DNA of 64,000 bases from Verpa conica (GCA_033030425.1 JAUFSD010000012.1:310001-374000); one strand, 5' to 3'; counted from the stretch's first letter, positions 45,572 through 59,745 are shown. Notes: a model not told the origin generated them from the letters alone. Translations and numbers: made by a program.

Positions 45572-48533
45572 AGCGTTCACGAATTGGTGTATTGCAGGGC
45601 TTTCTTTTACTCTTTGTATCATGCGCATGAAGGAGCTTTTTTTTTCATTTTCTCATTTTATTTTCTCAACTTGGGTTTCATTTGAACATCTTTGACCTTT
45701 TCTTTCTTTTTTTCCTTTCCTTTCTAGCCGAATAGTGTTTTATTCCCCTGTCATCTTACTTTCTTCTCCTGCCTCTTTCTTAGTCAGCTCTATGGTTTCT
45801 CCTCTGTCCTTTTCTATTTCCTTGGTTTGGTTGGCGGAAGGACTGGTGTCAACGAGACAATCTCAATAGTGTGCAGGAGAGGGGAGAGATGAGAGAAAAG
45901 TTCAAGGCTCAACCGATTGACTGACTGTTACGTTTGGTAAATACTACAGCTACTAGTCAAAACTAAACAAAATAAGTTTAAAGTTTAATGATGAGGATTT
46001 AGGTGCTGTTGGAGGGTGATAGGTAATTCCCGCAGGTAATGATAATGAGACTTTACTGCTTGGTATGAATCGTAGTTTCAATATTCTCTCCCTTTAAAAT
46101 TGCACTCGGTTTCTGAAACAAGATACTGATCATATCCATGGAATATCACTCGTCGTCTGCAGAATGTCAACGAGCGGGAAGGGGCTCGGCCTAAATCCAG
46201 GGTTGCAAATCTAATCAAAATATGAAGATATGTTTCTACAAAGGTCTCTCAGGCGAGCTGGGCCTTTCAGGCCTTGATATAGAAGGTGGTTCGCCTGCCC
46301 TGGAAATTGGCACGCTCTGAGTCAATATCTGCGTGAGGGCATTGGCCGAGTGCCAAGTGACGTCAGAGAAATGATAGGTTGTCGATTGAGCATCTATCGA
46401 GGGGGGGAGATGCGGTCGCAGATTGGATAAAACTTAGAAACAGATACGTGTTTCTGCATCCAGAAACGCTTGATGACTTACCGGCCTTCATCGCATCTAT
46501 CTGACGGTCTATTAATGTGACTCGGCTTTTCGTAGGCGTGGCACTTCTTCGTGACCTGGCAGTCAGTAGTAGCACGTGTACAACTTACAATAGCATTCCC
46601 CCCTTACAATTTCTCCTCCCCCCCCGAGGACGAAACGTGCTGTGGCGCTTTAGGCCCCTTGTCACGGTAATGGAATGTTCGTCTCATCCAAGAGATGAGA
46701 ACCCTAGTGGTTCTGTTTCATTATACACTTAGCTTACCGGCTTTTACCCCCCCCCTCACAAATCCTAGTGATCAGCCAAAAAGTCTTTACTGTAGGTACA
46801 GAGACGGCGGCAGATGGCGGCAGACGTGGCTTAAATACTCCTTCATATTGGCAATTTCAACCTATCCAGCTTCTAAAAGACCCTAGGTATGTGATAATAT
46901 GTAAGATATCCTAGAAGTAAAATGGCGCCATGGAATATGCAGTTAGAAAAAATAAATATACCTACTACTTGCCTACTTGGGCCTATTTCTGGTGAGCTGG
47001 CTGCACTGAAACTTTGCTCTACCATCGATGAAAGAGAAGAATATAACGGGGGTTGTAGTTAATTGCCGGCATCAAACCACCCGGTCTAGCTAGTTATCTA
47101 TATACCTGGATAATCGATAACTTGGAGATATTATTGTGACTAGTTCTTTTAGTTTAGTGCCCTATGAGACATAATACTGAGATCCCCTTCCTTCATAGAC
47201 AATCACTCGCCACGTGGTCTCGGCGGACAGGGTTGTTTCTCTTTAGAGACTGGTTATGTATTTATCTCAAACGCGCATTATCTAGAACTATTGAGGGAGT
47301 TTATTTAATAAAAATAATAATGGTTCTATTATTTGTATAGATCGGTTCACTACTAGATCCTTGTCAAACAAAAAACATGTCTGTATACTTTACAGCGAAC
47401 GGTAGGAGAAAAAAAAGATCAAGACAAGAGATTCTAGACTTTTTTTTTTTTATTCGCTCTTTAAGGGTTCCTGATAAAGATCCCAAAAGTTTGATTGGTT
47501 ATAAAACCCCGTTAGTAAACCCTTATCTCTCTTCCTTTCTGCCGTACGCTGTATGCTGTACTGAGCATGTTTCTGACTGAATGGATCCTAGATCCTAGAA
47601 GATGAGTTATCAATTGGTCCCTCCTCCTCCCCCCTCCCCCCAGAACGACAACGAAACGTGATAAGGCTGGTGTTATAGAAATATGTGGAACTAAGATATG
47701 AGGTGATTATATTCATCCTAACTCAGTCAGTCAAGTCAAGCTCGCCAGGCTGGTTCCGCAGGCTCGGTTTATAATCACGCACTGTGGAGGGAGAGGGAAG
47801 ATCTTTGCCTGACTGCGGTCTATACATGTAGTCATAGCTAAACTCGCGTATCATTGATATGGCTAGTTAGTGCCACCATAGAAGTCTGATTAGTAGGTAA
47901 TGCGTTAGCACGTGGGAGGAGGGTTTGCCACCGTAGGGGTGGGTCAAGGCCGAGCTGTTAGTGAGCTTTTCGCTTTTTTTAAACAAAGGTGGATAGCAGA
48001 AGAGTCATTTTTCTTCATATTTTACTAGCACTTAAAGAAGGGTTTGATAATGTTGTTCATCAAGTAGTGGGGGGTGGACTTCAATTGCTGTACAAAAAAA
48101 AAAACTTTAAAATGCCACCGATATCCTTTTCGATCGAGTATGCGATGTAGCTGAAATCGATCCTTTATATGGAACCTTATTCGAGCTCTCTATTTGTCTC
48201 TTGCTCAGGTTTGCTTATTCTGAGGTCACTAGCGTACCTTACTATCTCCTCCACGTCAATGATTTCTCGTGGGTCCTATAGAAACGGTGGACCAAACCAC
48301 TGTGGCAACACGCAAAAAAAAAAGAAAAAGATATCTAATTTTTTTTTAGAAACTCTGTATCCCATGGTTCATACCACGCGCAACAAAAAAAAAGAACAGT
48401 ATGCTCTGTAATTTATTACATGCAGGTACCACACGAATTCAACCACGTCACATTTTTTTTTGTTGTTGCAATTCCACATATAATATGCACACAAAACAAA
48501 AAAGTTACAAGAGAAAGAAGTGGGACAGCGAGC
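45572..48533. other. Intergenic spacer without a supportable gene
   Basis: Starts with T-rich sequence likely to be the 3' untranslated region of the BAH-PHD gene. Short frames at 46363-46886 and 48169-48411 have no family resemblance. The segment contains A and T homopolymers. Confidence 0.5.
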
Positions 48534-49822
48534 TTATTCCGCAGACGCTGCAGCACCAGTAATAATCTCGACCAACTCTCCAGTAATGACAGCCTGTCGA
48601 GTACGATTGAAGAGAATCTGGAACCTGTTGATCATGTCACCAGCGTTCTTGGAGGCGTTGTCCATGGCGTTACGACGGGAACTTTGCTCGCAGGCGTGGC
48701 CTTCGGCAAGGGCCTGTTTTGGGTGGTGCGTTAGAGGTCATGTTGATGAAAGATGTTCAAGGTGCATAATAGGCGTGGAAGTGCGAGAGGATAGAGCTTA
48801 CCCAGTAGAGTGTGTTGGCTAGGGCAAACTCGCGGAGATTGCCAAGCTGCTCATCCTCAACCTCAAAGGAGCTAATGTTGGCTGTGGATGACGTAAGCAG
48901 TTGGATTAAAGTTGAGGATATCGAAAATGCATGAAATTATGGGCCGGGTAAAGCCGGGAGAAGGGAATCTCAGAAGGAAGGCAACGGAAAATATCCACAT
49001 GGTTTTGCGCTCTCGGATAACAATATAGTGTTTTTACATCCGAAAATTCTTCATCATTGAATGGGAGGGACCACAAGTGATACAAGAGATTAAGGACTCA
49101 CCAGAGGCCATAATGGCTTCCTCAGAATAGGCCTCGATGCTCTCAGGCTCGTAAGAGATGGCAGACTTGAAGGTGTTGTAGATGACATCGATGTTATCAT
49201 AAGTCTTCCCGAGCTGGAAAATCTTGTCGGCAATGGTCTGGGCCTCCACGAAACTCGGGATGTCCTTGCCGACATTGGCGAAACTCATAACAATGTTCTT
49301 AGCCGAGGATCTACCTAATTGCGCCTTGGACTTTTCTCCAAGAATGACAAGGTCGGTATCCGGGTTCTCGATGAGCTTCCTGCGAACAGCCTTGGTAAGA
49401 CCGGAATGGATACCACCGCACAGGCCCTTGTCGGAGGAGCAAACGATGATAAGATTCTTTCCGCCCTCTAAGGTCTTTGTCTCGGCATTGCTGAAGACCT
49501 TGTTGGAGGTCTCACCATAGACCCGAGAGTCACGCATTGCACGCTGAGCACGGGCAAGCTTTGTGGAAGCGACAATCTTCATGGTGTTTGTGATTTTCTC
49601 AATGTTCTTGATTGATTTAAGACGGCCCTCGATTTCACGAAGGGTAGCATAGTTGTTGCTCAGGGCTGGCCTGCGAACGGACGATGACGATGAAGCGAGA
49701 TGTTAGCGAAGGATGATCTCTGACATACATGAAATAGTGGGGGCCATCAATTGAACAATCCTTTACCTTGTAGTAGCAACCGCGGCCCTCTGGAGAACAG
49801 GTCTGGCTGCCCGAGAAAACAT
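48534..49822 (-). CDS. ATP3: Mitochondrial ATP synthase subunit gamma
   Basis: Central rotor shaft of F1-ATPase, coupling proton flow to ATP synthesis at the inner mitochondrial membrane. Exons 49767-49822, 49102-49670, 48802-48881 and 48534-48713 give 294 residues, normal for the family. The start [19 protein letters not shown] is an arginine-rich, acid-free presequence. Conserved blocks follow: [64 protein letters not shown] and [21 protein letters not shown]. The C-terminal signature [15 protein letters not shown] runs on to [16 protein letters not shown]. Splice phases agree throughout (introns 96, 220 and 88 nt). The gene is divergent from topoisomerase I with about 1 kb between the start codons. 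Confidence 0.96.
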
Positions 49823-50842
49823 CGTGAATAAAAAAAAGATTGATATAAAATTGATGTGTGGGTCAGGGTTGGAGGGGGGGGGCAGAGAGGGGAGTGGAGA
49901 GGGGGGGGTGGTTCACTGCAGCGATGGATAGACACTTCGGAATGATGGATGGAGACCGTCGATTTCCTTTTCCCGGCGTGGGATCTGGAACCAGCAGGGC
50001 ACAGGATCGGGCAAGGCCAGGACCAAGAACGAAGGTCTTTTTTTCTTCGTCTATGTAACAACTGAGTCAGCGCCAGAGAATCACGCTCCGACCAATGATA
50101 TTGAGTACTCACCCGGCTTTAGTGGTTTCGACTTCTGGTGTTCTTCTTTTTCTCCCTCCCTCGCACTCGATTGACAGCCGACACGATCTCTCTCTTTCTC
50201 TTCTGACTTTCGCTGTTCGTCTCGCCCCCTCGCTCTCTCACCCACCCTTTCGTCACCTCCGCCAGCCTTCGGCTCGCCTCCAACCCCCTTCGCCTACCCG
50301 CCCTTGCACCGTACCGTGCTTGTTGCGTTCCAGCACCCAGAACAGTCCCGTCCCGGCGTCCAGCGTGTCGGCATCTAGTCTGGCAGCAGAATCCACCGCA
50401 CTCCTTGCTGCTGCCTGCTGCCTGCTGCCGGTGTTGCTCGCGCGTCTCCCCCCCCCACCCCCTTCTGCTTTCCCGTTAGCTGCTGCTCTGTTGCTCCTGC
50501 TCTCTACCAACAACACTCACGGCCCTGTTTTGTCGCCTTAGCCTAACAGTCCCACCGTCACCTCCTCCTACTCTTTCGCTCCTCCTCCTGCTTCCACCAC
50601 TCACCTACTAAAATCTGCAATCTTTATCCATCCTCAGTGAATTTCAATTGCCCCGTATCATCTTTTCAAGTATCATCAACGCCTGCTCGTCTCGCATTGT
50701 ATTGAACACACAACCCATCTCTAAACGGGCTTTAAAGGGCATATCCCGCCTGCCTTCAAAGCCCTTCACCACCTGTACACCAAATTTCGCGTATCCAATA
50801 CACACCTCTAAAGTACAAAATCTCACACCCATATCGACCCTA
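49823..50842. promoter_or_regulatory. Divergent promoter region between ATP3 and TOP1
   Basis: About 1 kb separates the two ATGs. Next to ATP3 lies a G-rich stretch (49870-49910). Towards TOP1 lies a long C/T-rich tract (50140-50640), typical of fungal housekeeping promoters and leaders. The open frames across 50095-50541 are low-complexity and not believable as genes. Confidence 0.55.
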
Positions 50843-53800
50843 ATGTCCTCCTCCGAAGACGACCTTCCACTTGCCGCCATGAACGGCCGGGGTCGCACTA
50901 ATGGTAATTCCCCCCCTTCTTTGTCAATTTTCTATCCTGCCAGCAAATTCTTGTACAACAAAACGCCTGGAATGCCACTCCTTGCTTTTTTCATCATCAC
51001 GTGGGACGGATTTATTTCTGTAGAGCAGCGAGTTCTCGAATATTTAGCATCTCATTCCAAATCGTATTTCCCGCTGACATTTCCGTCTGCTTAGGCACGT
51101 CCTCCGCAACCTCTGCATCTACCAACGGGAAAGGCCCCATTTTGCCAGTCAGGGTTCCCAAGGCTCTGGACAAAAAGCTCGACAAGGAGTTTGATAAAGC
51201 GGCTGCAAATTACCCTGTTAAGCCAGAAGCCATGGCTGGTGTATCGATTACAAATGTTTCAGTTAAGGAGGAAATGGAAAATGGGAGAGCAAAGAGGAAA
51301 GGACGAAAGCCTGCAATTAAGGAAGAGAGTAGTGATGATAGTGATACTCCATTGGTGAGTTCATTCCTAACCGTCAAGTCGAAGCTTTTAAATAAAGTCA
51401 CGGTCTTGTGCACTCGTGCACACCCATCTGACTCTATTGCTGACATTGTGACATCTAAAGACAAAACGCCGTAGGACAAGCAATGGCGTTAAAGCAAGCG
51501 TAGCTATCGAGTCATCGGATGACGACGTCCCCTTGGCCAAGAGGGCACAAAAGAACCGCAACCCTCCGACTAAAACTATCATCAAGGGAAAGAAGCCGCC
51601 TGTTACTATGGGCAAGGATGACTCATCAGATTCCGATATTCCTCTGGCTACTGTAAAGCTCGCCAAGGAAAAGAGAAACATCGAAAAGAAGGCCGAGAAA
51701 ACGGCAAAGGAGATTAGGGCGGAGGATAAGAAACTCGCTGCCAAGGCAAACGGGAAGAAACGAAAAGCTACAGCGGTAAAGGAGGAAAGTGACAGCGATA
51801 CTCCAATGAAGGCTAAGAGGAAGTCCACTGGAAAATCAAACGGTGTTAAGGAAGAATCCTCAGATGACGATGTTCCTTTGTCAAAGAAAGCTAAAGCTGT
51901 CCCTAAGAAGGCTGCTGCTGTCAAGAAGGAGTCCAAAAAAGAGCCAGTACCCGATACCAAAAAGGCAAAGGGAAAAGGGAAAGCTATTAAAGAGGATACC
52001 CCTGCTGATGCCGAGACCGCCGAGGAGGAGTACAAATGGTGGGAGAATCAGGCAGAGACAGATGGAACTCAGAAATGGACTACTTTGGAGCATAATGGTG
52101 TTCTATTCCCACCAGCGTATGAGCCACTACCAAAGAATATCAAGCTTAAGTATGACGGGGTTCCCGTTACTCTTTCTATCGAGGCAGAGGAGGTTGCCGG
52201 ATTCTTTGGTCATATGATAAATACCCCTCATGCTGCAAACCCTACATTCACCGCAAATTTTTTCAAGGATTTTCAAAAAATCTTGAAGGAGACAGGGGGA
52301 GCCAAAGATTCTTCTGGCAAGGTTTGTATAGCACCCCCCTTGTTGTGGTGATTAATACTGACATTACCTCCAGAAAGTTAACATCAAAGAATTTGGCAAA
52401 TGTGATTTTACCGATATGCACAATTATTTCACTGCTGAGGCGGATGCAAAGAGAAGTCTGAGCTCTGCTGAAAAGAAAGCGCTTAAAGCCGAAAAGGATA
52501 AACTTGAGGAAAAGCACCTGTATTGTTTGCTTGATGGGCGGAAGGAAAAGGTTGGCAATTTCCGCATTGAACCTCCTGGGCTATTCCGTGGTCGTGGGGA
52601 GCACCCGAAGACTGGTATGGTCAAACAGAGGGTTCAACCAGAACAAGTCACAATCAATATCGGCAAAGGTGCTACAGTACCCTCTCCGCCACCAGGGCAT
52701 AAGTGGGCCGATGTCATCAATGATAATACTGTCACCTGGTTGGCCACCTGGAAAGAAAATATCAATGGTAACATCAAATACGTCATGTTGGCAGCTACAA
52801 GTAGCTTGAAGGGAATGAGCGATTTCAAGAAGTTTGAGAAGGCGAGAGAACTCAAGGTATTTCATGATTTTAAGATTGCTTATCATAAGTAAAATTCTAA
52901 CACATGTTGATAGAAACACATTGATCGCATTCGTACTGACTATAACCGCGATCTTAAATCTGACCTCATGGCCGATCGTCAACGTGCTACTGCGATGTAC
53001 CTTATTGATAAATTCGCTCTCAGAGCTGGTAACGAGAAGGGTGATGATGAAGCTGATACAGTTGGCTGTTGTTCGCTCCGATATGAACATGTCACTTTAG
53101 AAGCACCTCACTTTATTCTTTTCGATTTTCTGGGTAAGGACTCTATCCGGTTCTCCCAGCGAGTTGCTGTTACCCCTCAGGTGTTCAAGAATATGAGGAT
53201 TTTCAAAAAGGCGCCTAAGACCACAGGTGACATGATCTTTGATAGATTAGATGTAAGCTACCTTACCCCGAGGTCTATTTTTCGGGTGCTAATTATTTCC
53301 AAAGACTACTCTATTAAATAAGCATCTCCAAAATTATATGCCAGGGCTCTCGGCCAAGGTCTTCCGTACCTATAATGCGTCTTGGACCATGCAGCAGGAA
53401 TTGGCAAAAATTCCTAATGAAGGTTCTGTTCACGATAAGTACGCTGCTTATAACGAAGCGAATAAGGCTGTAGCTGTTCTTTGCAACCATCAACGTACCG
53501 TTAGCACAAATCACGAATCGATGATGCAAAAAGCTGAAGAAAAGGTGTGTTTATATATAATCTTACTAGCTGGTGGCCTTTACCCCATGATAACTAATTT
53601 ATCCTATAGATCAAAGGCCTTCGGTACCAGAAGCTCCGCCTGAAAAGACAAATTCTCTTCCTTCAGCCTGAACTGAAGAAGAAAAAGCCAGCTTTCTTCA
53701 AACCAGATCCCGAGATCGACGATAAAAGTTGGATCTTGGAACATCAGCAGTCCCTCATCGAGCAAGAGAAGGAGAAAATTCGCAAAAAGTTCGAGAAGGA

Positions 53801-54269
53801 GAACGAGAAAGCTGTTGAGAACGGTGAGAAGGAGCAGAAACCTAGCGAATTGAAGGAACGACTTAAGGTCGTTGATGAGATGGAAGCCGAATTCAAAATA
53901 GAGAACAAGACTGGTACTGTGGAGCCGAAAACAAAGGGAGCCACTGTGGAAAAACTTGAATCCCAGATTGAGAAGATGGATGAGAAGATTCTGAAGCAGG
54001 AAACTGAGGCTAAACTCCGTGAGGATAATAAGACTGTTGCCTTGGGAACCAGTAAAATTGTATGTCCACATTTACTCTTTTTCTATACTTGGTTTTATTT
54101 CCTGATATACGTTGCGATACTAATGAGTGTTTAGAACTATATCGACCCTCGGCTGTCAGTCATGTTCTGCAAGAAGTTCGATGTCTCTATCGAAAAAGTT
54201 TTTCCTAAAACCCTCCGCGAGAAGTTCAAGTGGGCTCTCGAATCGGCGGACGAGGACTGGGAATTCTAA
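50843..54269 (+). CDS. TOP1: DNA topoisomerase I (type IB)
   Basis: Nuclear enzyme that relaxes supercoils by transient single-strand cleavage through a 3'-phosphotyrosine. Eight exons join in phase: 50843-50903, 51095-51354, 51461-52321, 52374-52856, 52914-53252, 53323-53544, 53610-54059 and 54135-54269, giving 936 residues. Residues 1-295 are a charged tail with repeated SSDDD-VPL and SDSDTP motifs between lysine-rich blocks. The core starts at about 298 (YKWWE) and carries the catalytic set: [15 protein letters not shown] (Arg), FLGKDSIRF (Lys), [15 protein letters not shown] (Arg) and VLCNHQRT (His). A coiled linker (about 770-870) leads to SKINYIDPRL with active-site Tyr894, then the tail ending DWEF. 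The ATG at 50843 sits in an acidic [10 protein letters not shown] start. The junction at 51354/51461 was set by phase; acceptors just downstream would break the frame. Confidence 0.96.
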
Positions 54270-57200
54270 ACGAACAAATACTTTTTATCAAAAAAAATCT
54301 TTACCTATCATTTGGTTTAGATATACTACAATCCAATAGAATGTCGACAATAATTTTGGGGATGAGAATACAGTGAATGATTACGAAAATGAAACCATCT
54401 GATTATGGGGCTATAAAAACAAACATGGCGAATATGGGGTCTCCGCCACGGGTATTAATTTCCGGCACTTCTTTTTGTGACCTTTTCTTATATCCTAACC
54501 ATATCCTACGCCTCCCGTCTTGTCTTATTTCTTATTTGTGCTAAGTCTTGTGTTTGTATCTTCGCTTCTTGTGTGTAAACTTTGTCAATATGCTTTTTTT
54601 TCTCTTCCTCGAGGCGTGCTTGGATTTTCACCTTTACTTTTTTGTAAACTTTTATTTTATCTTTTTTAACAAATCCCCAAAAGTTTACGCGGCGTACACA
54701 ACAGCCTGGGGAAGGCCCCGGTGTGTACTTGGTGTTGAAGATGGCCAAGTTCGAGGGAGTGAACTGGCAGCTGGATGTATTCTGGAGCGTTCTTCAGGAG
54801 CCAGGAGGAAACTGTATATTGAATAGGAGACTGGGACAGGTGTTGCCTTACTATCATTTCCAAAAAGTGGGCAGATTCTCTGTATTTTAGCCTGTTTGTA
54901 CTTATGGTCGATTGGAGCCTTTTGAGCCTGGTCATAAGAGTAATCCTTTTTAACGTCTTCTTTTCTTTCAGCTTGTCATGGGGAGTATGGGTTAGTTTCT
55001 TTTTTATATATCATAGAACTAAGTAGTTCCAGCGATTTTGTCCTGTCTTTCCTTGTACGTTTGTCTTCCCTGTATTTATACTTTTTGTGCGCCCTTGCTT
55101 CTTTTTAGTTCTCAGTATTTTTTTATCCTGTATTTTTGTTTGTATCGTGGTCCTGTAGTATATTTTTTCTTTCTTTGTTAGGTAGAATGGGCAAGGGCGA
55201 AATGTTAAGAGGGCAGATTTAAAATACATATGGAATCACTCGTCTTTTATGATCATGAGGGGTGGGAGGGGAGGGGGTACTGGGAAAAAAATTTGTTTAA
55301 CTTATAGAGGGGTACTGGGAGGTGATGCACATTATAGAGAAAACCTTCGGCTCATAGCTATACATATAAATGATTAATTGGCGTGGGGGAAATTTTAAGT
55401 TAATGTAGATCCTGGTCCTAGAACTTTACAATTAGGGATTGATTGGCTATCGTTACTTCAGAAGGTAATATTAGGTACTCCATTCTGATATTATAAAAAG
55501 GAAAAATACCCAGCCGTATATGTAGGCATAGCACAAGTATATATTACATTCACATAAAACAATAGAGTAGGGCAAATGGGGGGGGGGAGGTTATAATATA
55601 GGGATAAGTTATATCTCCTATAAAATCATTCACTATAGACACGTGACTTCCAAAGGGGGGGGGGTGGGGGGCTCAGAGGATTAAATAGCATAAACCTTTA
55701 TTAGCCCCGATAGAATATTCAAATAGTTATTTAGTGTACTAGGTTCATTACGCCACGAGTCCCTTTGAAAATCAGGCGAGGGATAAGGTTTTGTTGTTCG
55801 ATCCGCGTAAGATTTCTTTTTTTTTTCCCCCCCTTCTTCTTGGTCTAAAGAGATATGGAAACTATGTAGCTTGGTCTTCCATGCTCTGAAGTTTTTATAT
55901 GCACATATAATGTAGTCCATAGCTGTGCCTTATTAAATGTATGTATGTATGACTGACTGACTGACTGACCAGATGCCTTTTGCCTTAATCCTCGGACTTC
56001 GGGATATGGAAAATGATGGTTGTGGTCTTCTACCATGGACTGCCAAAAAGAGGAAGTATAATCAGTATGATATTGATACCGTATTCTAAAATAAAAATCC
56101 GGAACTAAATTAGTTGTATTACATAATTCCTTAGAGAATACGGTAATCCCAGGCCGAGCCAGTCTATGTCTACATTTTTTTTTTCTTTCTTTTTTTTTAA
56201 CGTGGCAGCAATTCCACCCTCCGCCCCGAGCCTCCTGGTTCGCTCGTATCTGTACTTGAGGTATAGTAAACCATTAATAGGTTAAAGTCTTAGCTAAGTT
56301 TTATGATCCCCTTAGTTTTTTTTTTTTAATTAGTGCGAATTTATATTTCTAAAAAGGGGAAGAGTAGATTATAGTATGACTACATGTACTAATACTTTCT
56401 AATTATTATTTGGTAATGTGGAGAGACGCAACTGCAGGACCTGATTGTCTAGCTTACATAAGTGCCGTAGATCCTAATCCATTACCCCACCACCCTCGGC
56501 GGTTTCTCCGATACAGGGCTCCAATGATAATGCACACATGTCGATTATACATTGTCCACTGGGGGGTATGAACCAGAAAACCGGGGTGGTAAAAAAAAAT
56601 TTATGGTAAAATATCTGTGCACGACGCCACACTATACCACCCTGTTTTTCTGGTTCTTACCCAGGAGTACAAGTAACTCAATGCTTAGCCCAGTTCTGCT
56701 TGGGGGTCAATGCAGTTCATTGGCTCTAGTAGTTACCACGCTATGTCGTCATATCTTCATTCCATTTTTAGAAAGCCATCAGTATAGCGTTGAATAACCG
56801 TGGAACGCACGGAAGAACATCTTACTAGTACGCTTAAATAGTCCCAAGGGTATCGGGCACTCCGAGCGGAACGCTGGAACAGACATAAGCCGAGTATTCT
56901 CGGGTCTCGGGCAGTAAGGGAAACTTTATGCTTATTTGGAAGTAAGCGGGCGAAAGGGAAAAAAATCATACCTTGAGCCAGGTGAAGTAATTAGGTAAAA
57001 ATAATACAGAGCAAGCAAGCCTATATTTCTTGTAAAAATTAGAATTGAACTAAGACACTTAAACATTCGAGCCTTTTGAGGGTAGTTGCGGGATTAAGGC
57101 TCGATTAGGTTATAAAGAGCATGAGACAGGACTACTGTTACGAAGAATATTTTGCTTGGGTTAGAGTCTCGAAGGTTCCTGGAGTTAGTACCCGGTAACA

Positions 57201-59745
57201 TAACCTTAGCATATGTAGGGCCGAGACAGCCGAGTCAGGACTCAAGCGAGTTGCCGATTAGGGGGAGAGGCTGATCTCGCTTGACGGTTTCATCTTATTA
57301 TTGTGGGGGATACTATTACTGGTTTCTGCTGAAAGTTTGTCAATATGTGTGGAATCCTCTTGGTGTGTAGCATTAAATGCGCCCTGTCCGCCTCTGAATG
57401 GTCATTGTGTCTCAGCCTTTGTATTGTTCCATCGGCAGGGGCTTCTTTGTTTGCTGTCAGGCCATTCTCTTATGAGAATTCTCGTAGTTGGTTTCATTGT
57501 GTTCGAGGAGCCAGAACAGGCTTATAAGGATCTTCAAAGGAGTAAGAAACATGTGGTATAGTTAGAGTAGTACAGCACAGAATATCAGCCGAGTGATACG
57601 CCATGACCAGTCTTCCCTGTTCGGGGGGTTCCGATCCTATGTCACATAGCAGCCTAGGCTTCTAGGGCATTCAAAAGATAAATTGTTCATCTAAAAGCCT
57701 CTGTCGCTAAAGGAGAGTAGGAAGGTAGGGGGGGAACTGACTCAGACACCGTGCGCCAGGTTATGGTATTGAACCGAAGACCGTTTGACAGTTGTTAAAG
57801 TAGTTTTTACAAGCATTTTAGTTCTCCTGTTTGCAAGGTATAGCTTGTATAGGTATATATGGGTTCCATCGGATCTTATATATATCCATCCCGCAGAGAT
57901 CCGAGGCCAGGAGGTATTAAGCTTTGGGGTAGGTAGGGATAGTAACTCTTAACTTCCCTGGCCAAGAGTTAATTAAATACCTACATGTAGTACTGGCAGA
58001 CTAATCAACATGTGATATTCACGCCCAAGTGTTGATCGCCGAGGATATGTATGCACCATTCATGTGGGGGAGCTGTAGGCGAAATAAGGTCACCAAACAT
58101 CACTCACCAGACCATTATTGAATCCCTCTCTCCCTTTCACCGACAGCCCATGTAAAGTGTACTAAAAAGATCTACATCGAATTTAATTCGTGCTTGAAGG
58201 AGCTGGTTTGAAAAGGCCTCTAGAGCGAGCTTTACTAGTTGACGTAACTCAAAACCTGGTGTGCTGTACTTGTCCGTGCAATCTGATATATCATATCACA
58301 CTTTATTTCAACGTCTTTCACACATGATAAAGAGTTATCCCGGAGCCTAGAGTAGCCCGGAGGGACGTGTATAACTTGGCCGAAAGGTATAGCTTATCCA
58401 ACTTTCGGGTACTGAAACAGGTGTATCCTGCGGATGCATGCACGCCCCCTCAGTACTTCTTTTTCACTTTTTTTTGTTGCTCGATCTTGGGAATAGAAGG
58501 AAAGTCCATATGTAGTAAAGAATATTTTATGTATTCACCATCACATTACGTGACGGTGCCTGCAGAAATGGCCTAATGAATCCAGGGGTAGCATCAAAAA
58601 CGGTCATAATCGTATGTTCATGCAACCTCGTTTATCAGTCGCGCGTTGGCCTTGTGCTACCATAAACCCAGCAGCAAAAATATTCTACGCGCACTTAGGG
58701 GATCGAGCGCGTTCGAGAAAAAAAAGCTTAGCAGCAACGTAAGCGGAGCAATCAGAATTATAATTCCGTGCCTTCAATTGGTATATTTCTCTGTCGGGGC
58801 ACTCACTACCGGTGCAAAAAAAAAAAGAAAAAAAGTAAGCAGCCACGTTGGGGTTGTAATTTCCTATCCCTTCTAGAACCAGAATCTGTTGCCCTACGAA
58901 GACGGTGGCGAAACGCATGTCAAGTTTGTATGCATAATCAACAGTGACCGCTATCTTCCCTTATACCGGTATCGGTACGTAACCGAAGGAGTGGTCTAAT
59001 ATGACGTTTTAGGGGTAAGAGTCCCTACAAATGGTTCGAGAAACCAACGCCAATAACCACAGGGGTAATGATCGCATGACGGAGTAGGTAGAATTTAGGC
59101 ATACATAATTCCCAGATAGTCCAATGCGGCGTAAGCTGTAGCCCTATTTAGTAGGTAAGGGTTTCGGTACTCTAGGTAAAGTGGGTAATTACGTTTGTAG
59201 AGTCAATCAGTAGTGGACGGATACCACAACCCGTGTCCAATAAATCTTAAGCTACTCCGGAGTCTCGGGGTCCATTAAGCCGGATATCAAGTAACAAGAT
59301 AGACTATATGCACTTTCATGTGCGGGAACGGCGGTAGATACTGGTTACGCGCTGTGTGCATATTTCCACGATATGTAGGAATGTATATTCCTCTTTATCA
59401 CGCTTGTATTATGCAGGCAGGATAAGCTAGATACATGCGCTCCGCTGATAAAAAGGGACCGGAAAAATTAATAAGAATTAATAATAGAAAAAGCAAGTCC
59501 AAGATTTCGCGAGATCTCTGGGGACGCTAGCTAGAGCTTGTGGCTTAGACACCATAGAGTCCGAACCCATGGAACGGTGTGAATTGTTGTGGATTAGACA
59601 GGGGTCCTTCGTAGAATTCACTCCGTTAAGAAACAGGTCAAGGCGTTTGTTTCGTAAATCGACAATCTCCAACTTTTATTATTACCAAAAACTCAACCCT
59701 CAAAACCTTAATGAAACCCCCCCCATCCTACTAGCCATTCCCAGA
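54270..59745. other. Spacer without a supportable gene
   Basis: T-rich 3' flank of TOP1, then AT-rich DNA. A TATG/ACTG microsatellite lies at 55938-55969 and a 95-bp inverted-repeat hairpin at 56564-56662. A frame at 57301-57561 (+) encodes a hydrophobic 86-codon product with no other support. Nothing resembles an RNA gene. Confidence 0.5.
56564..56662. repeat. Inverted repeat, ~28-bp arms
   Basis: GGGTATGAACCAGAAAACC at the left pairs with GGTTCTTACCC and preceding bases at the right (CCACCCTGTTTTTCTGG), with about four mismatches, around a loop of about 42 bases. The right arm and following bases resemble 33090-33140, so it may belong to a dispersed repeat. Confidence 0.55.

Noticed and set aside
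50095..50541. 148-codon + strand frame between ATP3 and TOP1
   Set aside because: It is Ser/Pro/Leu-rich sequence from a C/T-rich promoter tract with no family resemblance.
57301..57561. Hydrophobic 86-codon frame, possible membrane protein
   Set aside because: No splice context, promoter or recognisable family; a chance frame is equally likely.
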